Shown here: piece after piece, positions 35,717 through 42,739 of the stretch
Layout of the letters: each line of letters begins with the position of its first letter
Position numbering within the stretch: the first letter of the stretch is position 1
Origin: Prevotella sp.
Lineage (GTDB): Bacteria > Bacteroidota > Bacteroidia > Bacteroidales > Muribaculaceae
Length of the DNA stretch: 44,682 nucleotides
Assembly (NCBI GenBank): GCA_023662865.1
Contig: JAMPIK010000017.1
Location: 1 to 44,682, forward strand
Direction of reading: 5' to 3'
Program-made: the position numbers and the translations under genes
Notes under the pieces: model-generated
The model's input: only the letters and a program-made list of their open reading frames with translations
Databases searched by the model: none
What the model was told of the DNA's origin: nothing

Positions 35717-36463
35717 ATGTTAATATCATCACTGAAAAGTTTCGGCAGATATTGTATGTTCATGGCCAAAGTGTTTCGCGTCCCCGACAAGTGGAGCGAG
35801 TTTGGCCGTAACATAGTAAATGAAATAAGTAAATTGGGTGTGGATTCCATACCTCTTACTATTATCATATCCATATTTATAGGCGCGGTAATCACTATTC
35901 AGATGCAGCTCAATATCATGAGCCCGCTCATACCCGCCTATTCCGTAGGACTTGCCACTCGCGAAATCCTGCTTCTGGAATTTTCATCGTCTATTCTGTC
36001 GTTGATATTAGCCGGAAAAGTGGGCAGTAATATAGCATCGGAGATCGGCACAATGCGAGTCACCGAGCAAATAGATGCCATGGAGATTATGGGTGTCAAC
36101 TCCGCTAACTATATCGTTATGCCGAAAGTAGTTGGCTTTGTGCTCTTCGTTCCGGTACTCGTTATTCTCTCCATGTTCATGGGTCTGCTCGGAGGTTGGG
36201 GTATTGCCTACTTTACCGGTATCACCAGTGTGGAGAACTACATCTATGGCATCCAAACCATGTTTGTGGAATGGTATATATGGTATGGAATAATCAAGAC
36301 ATTCTTCTTCGCGTTTATAATTACAAGTATAGCTGCTTATTTCGGGTACTATGTAAAAGGAGGAGCGCTTGAAGTCGGAAAGGCAAGTACCAATGCAGTG
36401 GTTTGCAGTTCGATAATGATTCTCTTCATGGACGTTATCCTCACCAAACTGCTTCTTCAATAA
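35717..36463 (+). CDS. MlaE/YrbE family ABC transporter permease
   Basis: A 248-residue inner-membrane permease of the Mla phospholipid transport system. The MlaE signature is clear: PLTIIISIFIGAVITIQMQLN near the start, LLLEFSSSILSLILAGKVG then SNIASEIGTMRVTEQIDAMEIMGV, and AYFGYYVKGGALEVGKASTNAVV near the end. Five hydrophobic segments are visible. In most Bacteroidetes it is followed by MlaF and an MCE protein; here a palindrome and the convergent ftsE follow instead, so the partners must be encoded elsewhere. I therefore leave the symbol empty. Confidence 0.9.
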   Translation: MLISSLKSFGRYCMFMAKVFRVPDKWSEFGRNIVNEISKLGVDSIPLTIIISIFIGAVITIQMQLNIMSPLIPAYSVGLATREILLLEFSSSILSLILAGKVGSNIASEIGTMRVTEQIDAMEIMGVNSANYIVMPKVVGFVLFVPVLVILSMFMGLLGGWGIAYFTGITSVENYIYGIQTMFVEWYIWYGIIKTFFFAFIITSIAAYFGYYVKGGALEVGKASTNAVVCSSIMILFMDVILTKLLLQ

Positions 36464-36474
36464 TAAAATCTCGA

Positions 36475-36530
36475 ACAAACGGCTCAGCGAGTAGGTGCTT
36501 TATTCAGCACCTACTCGCTGAGCCGTTTGT
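36475..36530. repeat. Perfect 25-bp palindrome between mlaE and ftsE (probable bidirectional terminator)
   Basis: Arms 36475-36499 and 36506-36530 are perfect complements around the 6-nt loop TATTCA. The right arm encodes the last FtsE residues and its stop codon on the minus strand. The arms are GC-rich and convergent transcripts meet here, but neither side carries a long U-tract, so termination is inferred from position. Confidence 0.8.
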
Positions 36531-37173
36531 CTGCGCATCTCATCACTCTTGCCGGGAACTCATCTACGAGTTGCATGTTATGGGTAGCCATCAATACGGA
36601 ATGTCCTTCTTGCGAGAGGCGATGCAATAAGCTGACAATATTATATCCGGTTTGAGGGTCAAGATTGCCGGTAGGCTCATCGGCAAGGATAAGTTCCGGT
36701 TTGTTGAGCAAAGCTCTTGCAATTACTACACGCTGCTGCTCTCCGCCGGAAAGCTCATGAGGCATTTTATAGCTTTTGGAAAGCATATCCACCTCTGTGA
36801 GTACCTGCTCGATGCGCTCTTCACGCTCGCTTTTGGAACGCCAACCGGTAGCACGTAGCACAAAGTCAAGATTGGCAAACGCACTGCGTCCCTGCAACAA
36901 TTGGAAATCCTGAAACACAATACCGCAAGCCCGGCGCAATCGTGGAATGTCGCTCTTGCGAAGAGTGCGCAAATCGAAATTCAAGACATGAGCCTCGCCG
37001 GCCTCAATCGGTACATCGGCATACATACTCTTAATGAGAGAACTCTTTCCGCTGCCGACTTTACCTACCAAATAGCAGAACTCACCTTTTTGCACACTGA
37101 AACTTACATGCTCAAGCACAATACGCTGCGCACGTTCTATCTCCACATCTTTATATTCAATTACTGCTGCCAT
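36511..37173 (-). CDS. ftsE: FtsE-like ABC transporter ATP-binding protein
   Basis: A 220-residue ATPase that, with membrane partner FtsX, activates peptidoglycan hydrolases at division. The Walker A loop is [15 protein letters not shown]-loop [12 protein letters not shown], signature [16 protein letters not shown], Walker [18 protein letters not shown] and H-loop MATHNMQL. The compact length and Met-Ala-Ala-Val-Ile-Glu-Tyr start fit Bacteroidetes FtsE; I start at ATG 37173 rather than the upstream in-frame codon at 37212. Its stop codon lies within the palindrome. ftsX is not in the window. It is 92 bp downstream of tRNA-Gly on the same strand, and no separate promoter is clear. Confidence 0.85.
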   Translation of the reverse strand: MAAVIEYKDVEIERAQRIVLEHVSFSVQKGEFCYLVGKVGSGKSSLIKSMYADVPIEAGEAHVLNFDLRTLRKSDIPRLRRACGIVFQDFQLLQGRSAFANLDFVLRATGWRSKSEREERIEQVLTEVDMLSKSYKMPHELSGGEQQRVVIARALLNKPELILADEPTGNLDPQTGYNIVSLLHRLSQEGHSVLMATHNMQLVDEFPARVMRCADKRLSE

Positions 37174-37265
37174 TAATATTCTAATTAAATAGGTAAAACC
37201 ATATATAGACAAAAATCACTCCCAAACAGTGTGTGACTATCTGAAAGTGAGCTGTTTAAGAATTG

Positions 37266-37338
37266 AGCGATAAACGGGACTCGAACCCGCGACCCTCGGC
37301 TTGGGAAGCCAATGCTCTACCAACTGAGCTATTATCGC
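37266..37338 (-). tRNA. tRNA-Gly (anticodon CCC)
   Basis: On the minus strand a 73-nt cloverleaf: acceptor GCGATAA/TTATCGC, D arm GCTC-AGTTGGTA-GAGC, anticodon arm TTGGC-TTCCCAA-GCCGA (anticodon CCC, codon GGG), T arm GCGGG-TTCGAGT-CCCGT, discriminator T. CCA is not encoded. Confidence 0.96.
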
Positions 37339-37347
37339 ATTTTGGGG

Positions 37348-37388
37348 TTGCATTGTAAAAACAAGTAACACTTATTTTTACAATGCAA
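37348..37388 (-). repeat. 14-bp perfect inverted repeat over the tRNA-Gly transcription start
   Basis: TTGCATTGTAAAAA (37348-37361) and TTTTTACAATGCAA (37375-37388) are exact inverted copies around a 13-nt spacer. The right arm overlaps the -7 box of the tRNA-Gly promoter and the predicted transcription start, the position expected for an operator. Confidence 0.7.
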
Positions 37389-37415
37389 ATTTAGCGTTTT
37401 TTTTACATTCAGCCA
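37386..37415 (-). promoter_or_regulatory. tRNA-Gly promoter
   Basis: Minus strand: TTG (37415-37413), 19-nt spacer, TAAATTTG (37393-37386). Predicted start near 37379, about 40 bases before the mature tRNA. Confidence 0.65.
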
Positions 37416-37465
37416 ATTATTGCAGCCGTTTTCAGCTAATTTTTTTCAAACTTTACGTTTTTCAT

Positions 37466-37496
37466 CTGCTCAATAAGTTGTTTTCACTTTGAGCAG
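37466..37496 (-). terminator. Weak hairpin after the HU-LysM gene
   Basis: CTGCTCAA/TTGAGCAG, 8 bp, 15-nt loop, directly after the stop codon of the minus-strand gene. It lacks a U-tract, so a terminator role is uncertain. Confidence 0.3.
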
Positions 37497-37500
37497 CTGC

Positions 37501-38820
37501 TTATTTGCGATATTTGTTATAGATTTCGTACCAACGTTTCCTTGCTTGTTTGATAACTGCCGGATCTTTTGGATTTATACCGAGGGTAGTTAGGCTCGGC
37601 ACTTTAATCTTTGTTCCGGGACGTATGCGGTCGGGATGTCCAAGAGTTTTGTTATAATCGTAGATATAGGGCCATAAATTATAGTCTCCGTAATATTCAC
37701 GAGCCATAGTGGTAAGAAAACGCGTCTTGGTTATCTTGTCGTTATATTCTTTGGGTTCGGATTTTTCCACAGATTGTTTGGCGTCTGATGCTTGGGTAGG
37801 AACGCTTACATCCTCGGGCGTTTTCACCGGTTTAATTTCAGATGTAATTTCAGATGTTGAGTCAGCTGCCGCTGCAACGTTAACGATTGAGTCTGTATCT
37901 TCAGCCGAACGTTTATCCGCGGTCTGCATGGCTATCTTTGCCTCATCTGTTTTTTCTGTTGTTTGACCGGCTGCTCCTTGCAATTGGTTAGTAACGGCTG
38001 TGAATGAGTCGGGCCATATAAATCGCCATGCTAACATACAGCCTGCAATAATTGCTATTGCACATAGCGCGCCGACTAAAATTCCTTTCCAAAAATTAGA
38101 TTTACGCGGTGTGGGATAATATTCTTCATCTGAATATATACGTTCATCACCATAGTAAAGACTATCATCATTAACCGGCTCTTCAAATACAACCGGCTGT
38201 TCAGGTGTGGGAATTTGTTGTTCAGCAGTGTCAGCACTCTCACTTTCTGTGGAAGAATCGGGTGTTTCTTCTTGAACTGTTTGTGTTGCGGATATATTGG
38301 CAGGAGGTGCGAAAGGTATATTTTCTTCTGCATTAATTTCTTCTTCATCGGGCTTTTCGGCCACACTTTGAATGGGAGCGTTGTCCACATCAGACTCGGC
38401 TGCGGGTACAGGCTCGGATACAGAGAAATCGGAATTTTCGGTAGTCTGTTCTTCGGAAGTTGTTTCGGACTCTGTATTAAGCAATTCCTCTGTAACGTCA
38501 TCGTTCAATTCTACCGGTTCAAACATAGCGAAGGGAGCATTTACGGCATCAGCGAGAGACTTCTCCGGAGTAAATGAGATTTTACGATGGCTCGGAATTA
38601 TCATCTGTTCGCCCGTGTTTACGTTTACACTTTTGCGTTCTTCCACCACAGTTGATTTGAAAGTGCCAATACCTTTGATTTTTACGTTTTCGCCGGCAGA
38701 GACTGTTTGAGCTACTACGTCAAATAGTTCGCGCAGGAATAATTCGCAAGCCTTTTGATTATAGCCCGATATGCGAGCCACAATATCGCTGAGTTCGGGA
38801 AGTGAAATTTTATTGTTCAT
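37501..38820 (-). CDS. Membrane-anchored HU-family DNA-binding protein with C-terminal LysM-like domain
   Basis: A 439-residue protein joining domains that work in different compartments. Residues 1-95 are an HU/IHF fold (ISLPELSDIVARISGYNQKA, then VKIKGIGTFKSTVVEERK and PSHRKISFTPEKSLADAV). Residues about 98-240 are a disordered acidic linker rich in Glu, Asp, Ser, Thr and Pro. One membrane helix follows at about 243-268 (FWKGILVGALCAIAIIAG). After a second low-complexity linker, the C-terminus (about 365-439) resembles LysM: ITKTRFLTTMAREYYGDYNLWPYIYDYN and RIRPGTKIKVPSL. With HU inside and LysM in the periplasm, it could tether DNA to the cell wall; this is inference. It overlaps the preceding small HU gene by 4 nt. 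Confidence 0.87.
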   Translation of the reverse strand: MNNKISLPELSDIVARISGYNQKACELFLRELFDVVAQTVSAGENVKIKGIGTFKSTVVEERKSVNVNTGEQMIIPSHRKISFTPEKSLADAVNAPFAMFEPVELNDDVTEELLNTESETTSEEQTTENSDFSVSEPVPAAESDVDNAPIQSVAEKPDEEEINAEENIPFAPPANISATQTVQEETPDSSTESESADTAEQQIPTPEQPVVFEEPVNDDSLYYGDERIYSDEEYYPTPRKSNFWKGILVGALCAIAIIAGCMLAWRFIWPDSFTAVTNQLQGAAGQTTEKTDEAKIAMQTADKRSAEDTDSIVNVAAAADSTSEITSEIKPVKTPEDVSVPTQASDAKQSVEKSEPKEYNDKITKTRFLTTMAREYYGDYNLWPYIYDYNKTLGHPDRIRPGTKIKVPSLTTLGINPKDPAVIKQARKRWYEIYNKYRK

Positions 38821-39116
38821 TGCTCAGACGTGGTATTTGAAGTGTCTCGCATTTTCTGTTTAAGGGCACTTGCCGGGCGGAAACTGATTGATATTTTTGG
38901 AGGAAGCAGCATACGTTTCCCCGTAGAGGGTACGGCCATAACTCTTTCAAGGCGTTTTTTAGGTTCAAAGTTGCCGAATGAAGGTATGGCAATTATATCC
39001 ATCTCGGAGGCCGCTTCTTGAATGGCTTGTGCAAGCGCACCAATTATGTTAGCGGCTTCTTTGCGGTTTACGCCAGCGCGACGGCATACTGTATCTGTCA
39101 GAGTTTTGTTGTCCAT
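38817..39116 (-). CDS. HU family DNA-binding protein
   Basis: A 99-residue HU/IHF-type nucleoid protein: TLTDTVCRRAGVNRKEAANI (helix 1-2), DIIAIPSFGNFEPKKRLERV and the DNA-arm segment AVPSTGKRMLLPPKISISFRPA with the intercalating-Pro region, then a short tail. Start chosen at Met of MDNKTLTD, which lies 25 bp behind the promoter -7 box. Its stop overlaps the start of the HU-membrane-LysM gene (ATGA), so the two are produced together and might form heterodimers. Confidence 0.92.
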   Translation of the reverse strand: MDNKTLTDTVCRRAGVNRKEAANIIGALAQAIQEAASEMDIIAIPSFGNFEPKKRLERVMAVPSTGKRMLLPPKISISFRPASALKQKMRDTSNTTSEQ

Positions 39117-39140
39117 GCAAATTGCGTAGAAAATATAGTG

Positions 39141-39171
39141 CAAACTTACGGAAAAATTCTGAAAAGCCCAA
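39141..39171 (-). promoter_or_regulatory. Promoter of the HU operon
   Basis: Minus strand: TTG (39171-39169), 20-nt spacer, TAAGTTTG (39148-39141), good consensus match. The leader is about 18 nt. Confidence 0.7.
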
Positions 39172-39204
39172 ATTGAATTTCTATCCTCAGGTCTCGATTT
39201 GCTA

Positions 39205-39771
39205 TTAGAAATCTTTCAACCGAAGATATAGTTGATGCACGGGAAGCCCCATCACATTATAGAAACTGCCATGAATACTTTCCACTGCAACTGCACCAAT
39301 CCACTCTTGTATGCCATAAGCTCCTGCCTTGTCAAGGGGAGAGTAATTGTCTACATAATAGTCAATTTGTGTATCATCAAGAGGTGCGAATACCACTTCT
39401 GTTTTTACCGAAAAAGAGTCTTGCTTGTTTGCCGTGGTAAGGCTTACACCGGTTACAACCGTATGTGCGTGTCCGGCCATTTGTCTCAACATCTCTTTGG
39501 CTTGAGCGGCATCAGCGGGTTTGCCCAATATTGTGCCGTTGTTAATCACAACGGTATCTGCGGTTATCAGCATTTCATCTTTCCCCAAACCGGGCAGGTA
39601 GGCTTGTGCCTTGAGTCGAGACAGATATTCCGGCACACTTTCCAAAGAAATGTCATCGGGGTATTTCTCATCTACTTCTATTGTTTCAGCAATCTCAAAG
39701 GGGAGGTCGAGCATTTTTAAAAGCTCCTGACGGCGCGGTGATTTGCTTGCCAATATAATTTTTTTCATCAT
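39205..39771 (-). CDS. maf: Maf family nucleoside triphosphate pyrophosphatase
   Basis: A protein of about 188 residues that hydrolyses non-canonical or excess nucleotides (dTTP/UTP type). Signature blocks: ILASKSPRRQELLKML, VDEKYP, LITADTVVINNGTILGKP, HTVVTGVSL, YGIQEWIGAVAVESIHGSFYNVMGLPV. Three in-frame ATGs exist (39792, 39771, 39768); the two later ones fit the family start best, and the earliest would overlap the upstream phosphatase gene. Last gene of a compact minus-strand operon. Confidence 0.92.
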   Translation of the reverse strand: MMKKIILASKSPRRQELLKMLDLPFEIAETIEVDEKYPDDISLESVPEYLSRLKAQAYLPGLGKDEMLITADTVVINNGTILGKPADAAQAKEMLRQMAGHAHTVVTGVSLTTANKQDSFSVKTEVVFAPLDDTQIDYYVDNYSPLDKAGAYGIQEWIGAVAVESIHGSFYNVMGLPVHQLYLRLKDF

Positions 39772-39785
39772 AAGTGTCTGTTTGT

Positions 39786-40310
39786 TTACCAACCAAAGGC
39801 TATGTTATCACTCATCCATATTCCTTGTGCTTTCATCACTTGGCTCAGAATATCACGTCCCACACCGTAACCGCCGTTAACCGAGCTTATATACTTACAT
39901 ACTTCACGAACCTCCGGCGCGGCATCGGCCGGGCAGCAAGACAACCCCACATATTGCAATGCCGGCAAGTCGGGTATGTCATCTCCTACAAAAGCTACTT
40001 CCTCCGGTTTGAGTTTGTATCGAGCCATCCACTCTTTGAGTACCGGGAGCTTTTGAGATGCGCCCAAACAAACATCGGTCATACCCAGTCCTTCAAATCT
40101 TTTGCGGACTCCAAGAGTAGTTCCGCCGGTAATTATGGCCATACGCACTCCTCGCTTTACTGCCAATTGAATAGCATAACCGTCTTTAATACTTACCATT
40201 CGGAGCGGTTCGCCGGTTTCGGACAGAAGTGTAGTGGAGGGTGACAGCACTCCGTCTACATCGAAGGCTATCCCTTTTATTTTAGTTAAATCATAAAATA
40301 TGGAGCTCAT
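39786..40310 (-). CDS. KdsC-like HAD phosphatase
   Basis: A 174-residue HAD-superfamily enzyme of the C0 type, like 3-deoxy-manno-octulosonate 8-phosphate phosphatase in LPS synthesis. Motif I is IAFDVDGVLSPS (nucleophile and acid Asp), motif II AIITGGTT, and motif IV FVGDDIPDLPAL. The length and lack of a cap domain are as in KdsC, which is tetrameric. No kdsA or kdsB is nearby, so other sugar-acid phosphates are possible. Overlaps the DUF2520 gene by 4 nt. Confidence 0.9.
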   Translation of the reverse strand: MSSIFYDLTKIKGIAFDVDGVLSPSTTLLSETGEPLRMVSIKDGYAIQLAVKRGVRMAIITGGTTLGVRKRFEGLGMTDVCLGASQKLPVLKEWMARYKLKPEEVAFVGDDIPDLPALQYVGLSCCPADAAPEVREVCKYISSVNGGYGVGRDILSQVMKAQGIWMSDNIAFGW

Positions 40311-41020
40311 TTTCGGATATTTTTTATTATGGATTGCGAGAGTAAGGAATATATTTGTTTGTATTCCGGATTTTTCAGGAGGTTGAGATGGATGTCTATC
40401 ACTTGTGTATCACCGCGAGCGGCCGGACCGGTCTGAGCCTCTTCGGGATCCAGATATTTCAACTTAGACACGGAGGTATCAATGAGTGGAAGCAACACAT
40501 CAAAATCGAGATGCTCGGTGCGGAGTATGTCGTTCGTAATTGACCATAAGCAATTGGCAAAATTACAAGCAAATACGGAAGCTAAATGCAGAGTCCGGCG
40601 TTGTTGGCTGTCCGCTTTTTGTAAATGAGATGTGAACAGCGAAGCCACTCCCATTAACATTCCTTCGGTAGCGGCATTGTTCCCCTCAATAAACATCGGT
40701 ATTGCAGAGTAATCCAGATATGCACCTTTCGTAAAAGTCTGCAAAGGATAAAAGACACCGATGTTGTCAAAATAGGGTTTCAATACATCTATCGACACCG
40801 ACCCGGCGGTGTGAGCCACCACCCCGGCTACACCCGGCATTTTTGAGGCCACTTCGGTGATAGCTCGGTCGCTCACTGCTATTATATATATATCCGAGTC
40901 TGTCGGAATCTCTTCCGGCTCTCTTGATGATATGTTGATTAGCTCATCTACTTTTCCGGCAAGGGCTATACATAGATGAGTAGCCACATTGCCGGTACCT
41001 ATTATTGTAATCTTATTCAT
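40307..41020 (-). CDS. Rossmann-like and DUF2520 domain protein
   Basis: A 237-residue soluble protein. N-terminal NAD(P)-binding Rossmann fold (ITIIGTGNVATHLCIALAG, then YIIAVSDRAITEVA and VVAHTAGSVSIDVL) as in F420 oxidoreductase/ProC-like proteins; the C-terminal half is DUF2520 (FPLQTFTKG-type segment, here FYPLQTFTKGAYLDY, and ASVFACNFANCLWSI). Activity and substrate are unknown for this family. It overlaps the phosphatase gene downstream and, by 8 nt, the ATP-grasp-like gene upstream. Confidence 0.88.
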   Translation of the reverse strand: MNKITIIGTGNVATHLCIALAGKVDELINISSREPEEIPTDSDIYIIAVSDRAITEVASKMPGVAGVVAHTAGSVSIDVLKPYFDNIGVFYPLQTFTKGAYLDYSAIPMFIEGNNAATEGMLMGVASLFTSHLQKADSQQRRTLHLASVFACNFANCLWSITNDILRTEHLDFDVLLPLIDTSVSKLKYLDPEEAQTGPAARGDTQVIDIHLNLLKNPEYKQIYSLLSQSIIKNIRK

Positions 41021-42050
41021 AAGCGGGCAAATCCTTGCCGGGGTAAAATATAAATGATTTGTTTTGCTTGCAATATTGCTCGTGTAATTTCAGGGCAACA
41101 TGTCCCATGGTCATACGTACATTCACCTCAACACATGGATTGATTTTGCCGGAAATATCGCACAACATATCCACGCCCAAAGGACCGGTATATTTATCGG
41201 CCACCAAGTTTTCCAATGCAGATTTCAAGATGAGCATTGCCTGTTGCAATTCGTCGGTATTGCAATGTTGCAATATATATTCCTTGATATATTGCTGCGA
41301 TGCCACCACATTGCCGGAGTATTGAGCATGATTGTCGCAATTAAAAAGAGAAAATCCGACAAACCGGGCTTTGCCACCGGTTATATTCCATTCCGTGGCG
41401 AAATCAATTGTCTTATTCCAACGCGGCTCGATCATCAGTGAACCTTGACGACTCAACATTTGACCCATGGTGTATTCTGTCGGGTTAAAAATTACACCGC
41501 GCCCGGAACTGCTTCGAGGCAATTTGGCTACGAACTCTTTGCCGAGACGCTTAAACCCGTTACTATTCTCGGTGGCCTCTTCAAGAGTATGCACGCAAAC
41601 CGGACGCCGAGAATACAACACCTCATCAAATTTGAAATATTCATACACTTTGCCGGTGAGCGAGCGGTGAGACAACTCTCTGATATCCTGTATATTTTTG
41701 TCTGTCGGCATATTAGCCTCCGAGAAGCCGGCTTTTAACAAACGAGTTTTCAAACAGGCACTCCATCCCCAAGGTATCGGCACTGCATCTTTATCCGTAC
41801 ATTCACTCACAATTTTCATGCCCTTTGCTTTCAGTACATCATAATATGGAAGTAGTGAAATATCCGATATGTCGGAGGGTACAAGTATTTGGGAGTCGGG
41901 AAGAGCATAAATACTTGGCAATAAGGACAATTGCCGGATATAGTCAGATATCTTACGCGGTGGGGTGTATGAGCAGCCGGAAGTGGCAAGAGCCATTTCA
42001 TTATCGGGATTAAATATATAACAGAATGTTCTTGCCACACCCGGATACAT
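41013..42050 (-). CDS. ATP-grasp-like protein of unknown function
   Basis: A 345-residue protein with a predicted ATP-grasp fold: KLPRSSSGRGVIFNPTEYT looks like the nucleotide-binding loop, FATEWNITGGKARFVGFSLF the central strand, and GPLGVDMLCDISGKINPCVEVNVRMTMG the metal/catalytic block with the final Asn-Arg. The N-terminal part (YIFNPDNEMALA, WGWSACLKTRLL) is conserved in Bacteroidales as far as I recall. Such enzymes join a carboxylate to an amine or thiol; no substrate can be named. It follows the small lipoprotein gene by 18 bp. Confidence 0.72.
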   Translation of the reverse strand: MYPGVARTFCYIFNPDNEMALATSGCSYTPPRKISDYIRQLSLLPSIYALPDSQILVPSDISDISLLPYYDVLKAKGMKIVSECTDKDAVPIPWGWSACLKTRLLKAGFSEANMPTDKNIQDIRELSHRSLTGKVYEYFKFDEVLYSRRPVCVHTLEEATENSNGFKRLGKEFVAKLPRSSSGRGVIFNPTEYTMGQMLSRQGSLMIEPRWNKTIDFATEWNITGGKARFVGFSLFNCDNHAQYSGNVVASQQYIKEYILQHCNTDELQQAMLILKSALENLVADKYTGPLGVDMLCDISGKINPCVEVNVRMTMGHVALKLHEQYCKQNKSFIFYPGKDLPAYE

Positions 42051-42068
42051 ACTCTCGAAGACACACTC

Positions 42069-42647
42069 TTATTGCATCAGCCCTGCCGTTGCCGGGTCTG
42101 ACATCATGGCCGCTTGCATTAACAGGCCAAGGTTCTCCATGCCCTCTTTGTGTTCAGCGGCAAACTTTGTGAGTTTCTCTTCTTGAGCTTTTGTAATTTC
42201 ATTCCGATACGTCCATTGCATTAGCATCAGCACTGCATCCATGAATTTCGGGTCAACGGAATTGGGATCTTGCAAGAGTTTTATCTCTGCATCTGTGGGT
42301 TGACTCCCGGTCATTGCCTTGCGCGTGATGTCGGCGATTGACTTGATTTTGGCAAAAGCTTTGTCGGAATTTGCTTCCAGATAGCTGATTGCACTTTCGG
42401 GGGTGGGGAAATCTTCCGAAGTGTATACCGGGAGAGAGTCTGACGCAGCAGCCTGAGCGGCACTCATACCGGTGAGTGAATCAATCATCGCTTCTCCTGA
42501 CAATGACTTAGTCTTGCTTTCGGCGTTCTTCCCTTTGGTTTCCTTATTTGTATCGTTGGTTGTATTTGAGTTATTGCATGAAACCGCTGTTACGGACAAG
42601 GCCATACCTGCTGCAAAGCAGAGCGATAAAAATTTCAATTTCTTCAT
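42069..42647 (-). CDS. Small lipoprotein of unknown function
   Basis: A 192-residue envelope protein. The lipobox is in VTAVSCNNSN after a basic-hydrophobic signal (MKKLKFLSLCFAAGMAL). A Thr/Asn/Lys-rich linker follows, then a predicted helical domain (FPTPESAISYLEANSDKAFAK; LMQWTYRNEITKAQEEKLTK). No family is recognised. It lies 26 bp after the M23 terminator hairpin and 18 bp ahead of the ATP-grasp-like gene; no consensus promoter was seen between. Confidence 0.8.
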   Translation of the reverse strand: MKKLKFLSLCFAAGMALSVTAVSCNNSNTTNDTNKETKGKNAESKTKSLSGEAMIDSLTGMSAAQAAASDSLPVYTSEDFPTPESAISYLEANSDKAFAKIKSIADITRKAMTGSQPTDAEIKLLQDPNSVDPKFMDAVLMLMQWTYRNEITKAQEEKLTKFAAEHKEGMENLGLLMQAAMMSDPATAGLMQ

Positions 42648-42673
42648 TTTAGTTATGTGTTTTTATAAGAAAA

Positions 42674-42708
42674 TCACACCGCACACAGTTTTACTGCATA
42701 CGGCGTGA
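42674..42708 (-). terminator. Terminator after M23 gene
   Basis: On the minus strand TCACGCCGTATGCAG pairs over 15 positions with CTGTGTGCGGTGTGA (several G-U pairs) around TAAAA, then TTTTCTTAT follows. It lies 32 bp after the M23 stop codon. Confidence 0.75.
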
Positions 42709-42739
42709 GTATGGTTTATATAGCTCTCTAACTTACTAA

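Noticed and set aside
36511..37173. Convergent ATPase as the MlaF partner of the MlaE permease
   Set aside because: Its length, start and sequence fit FtsE better, and the genes are convergent rather than in one operon.
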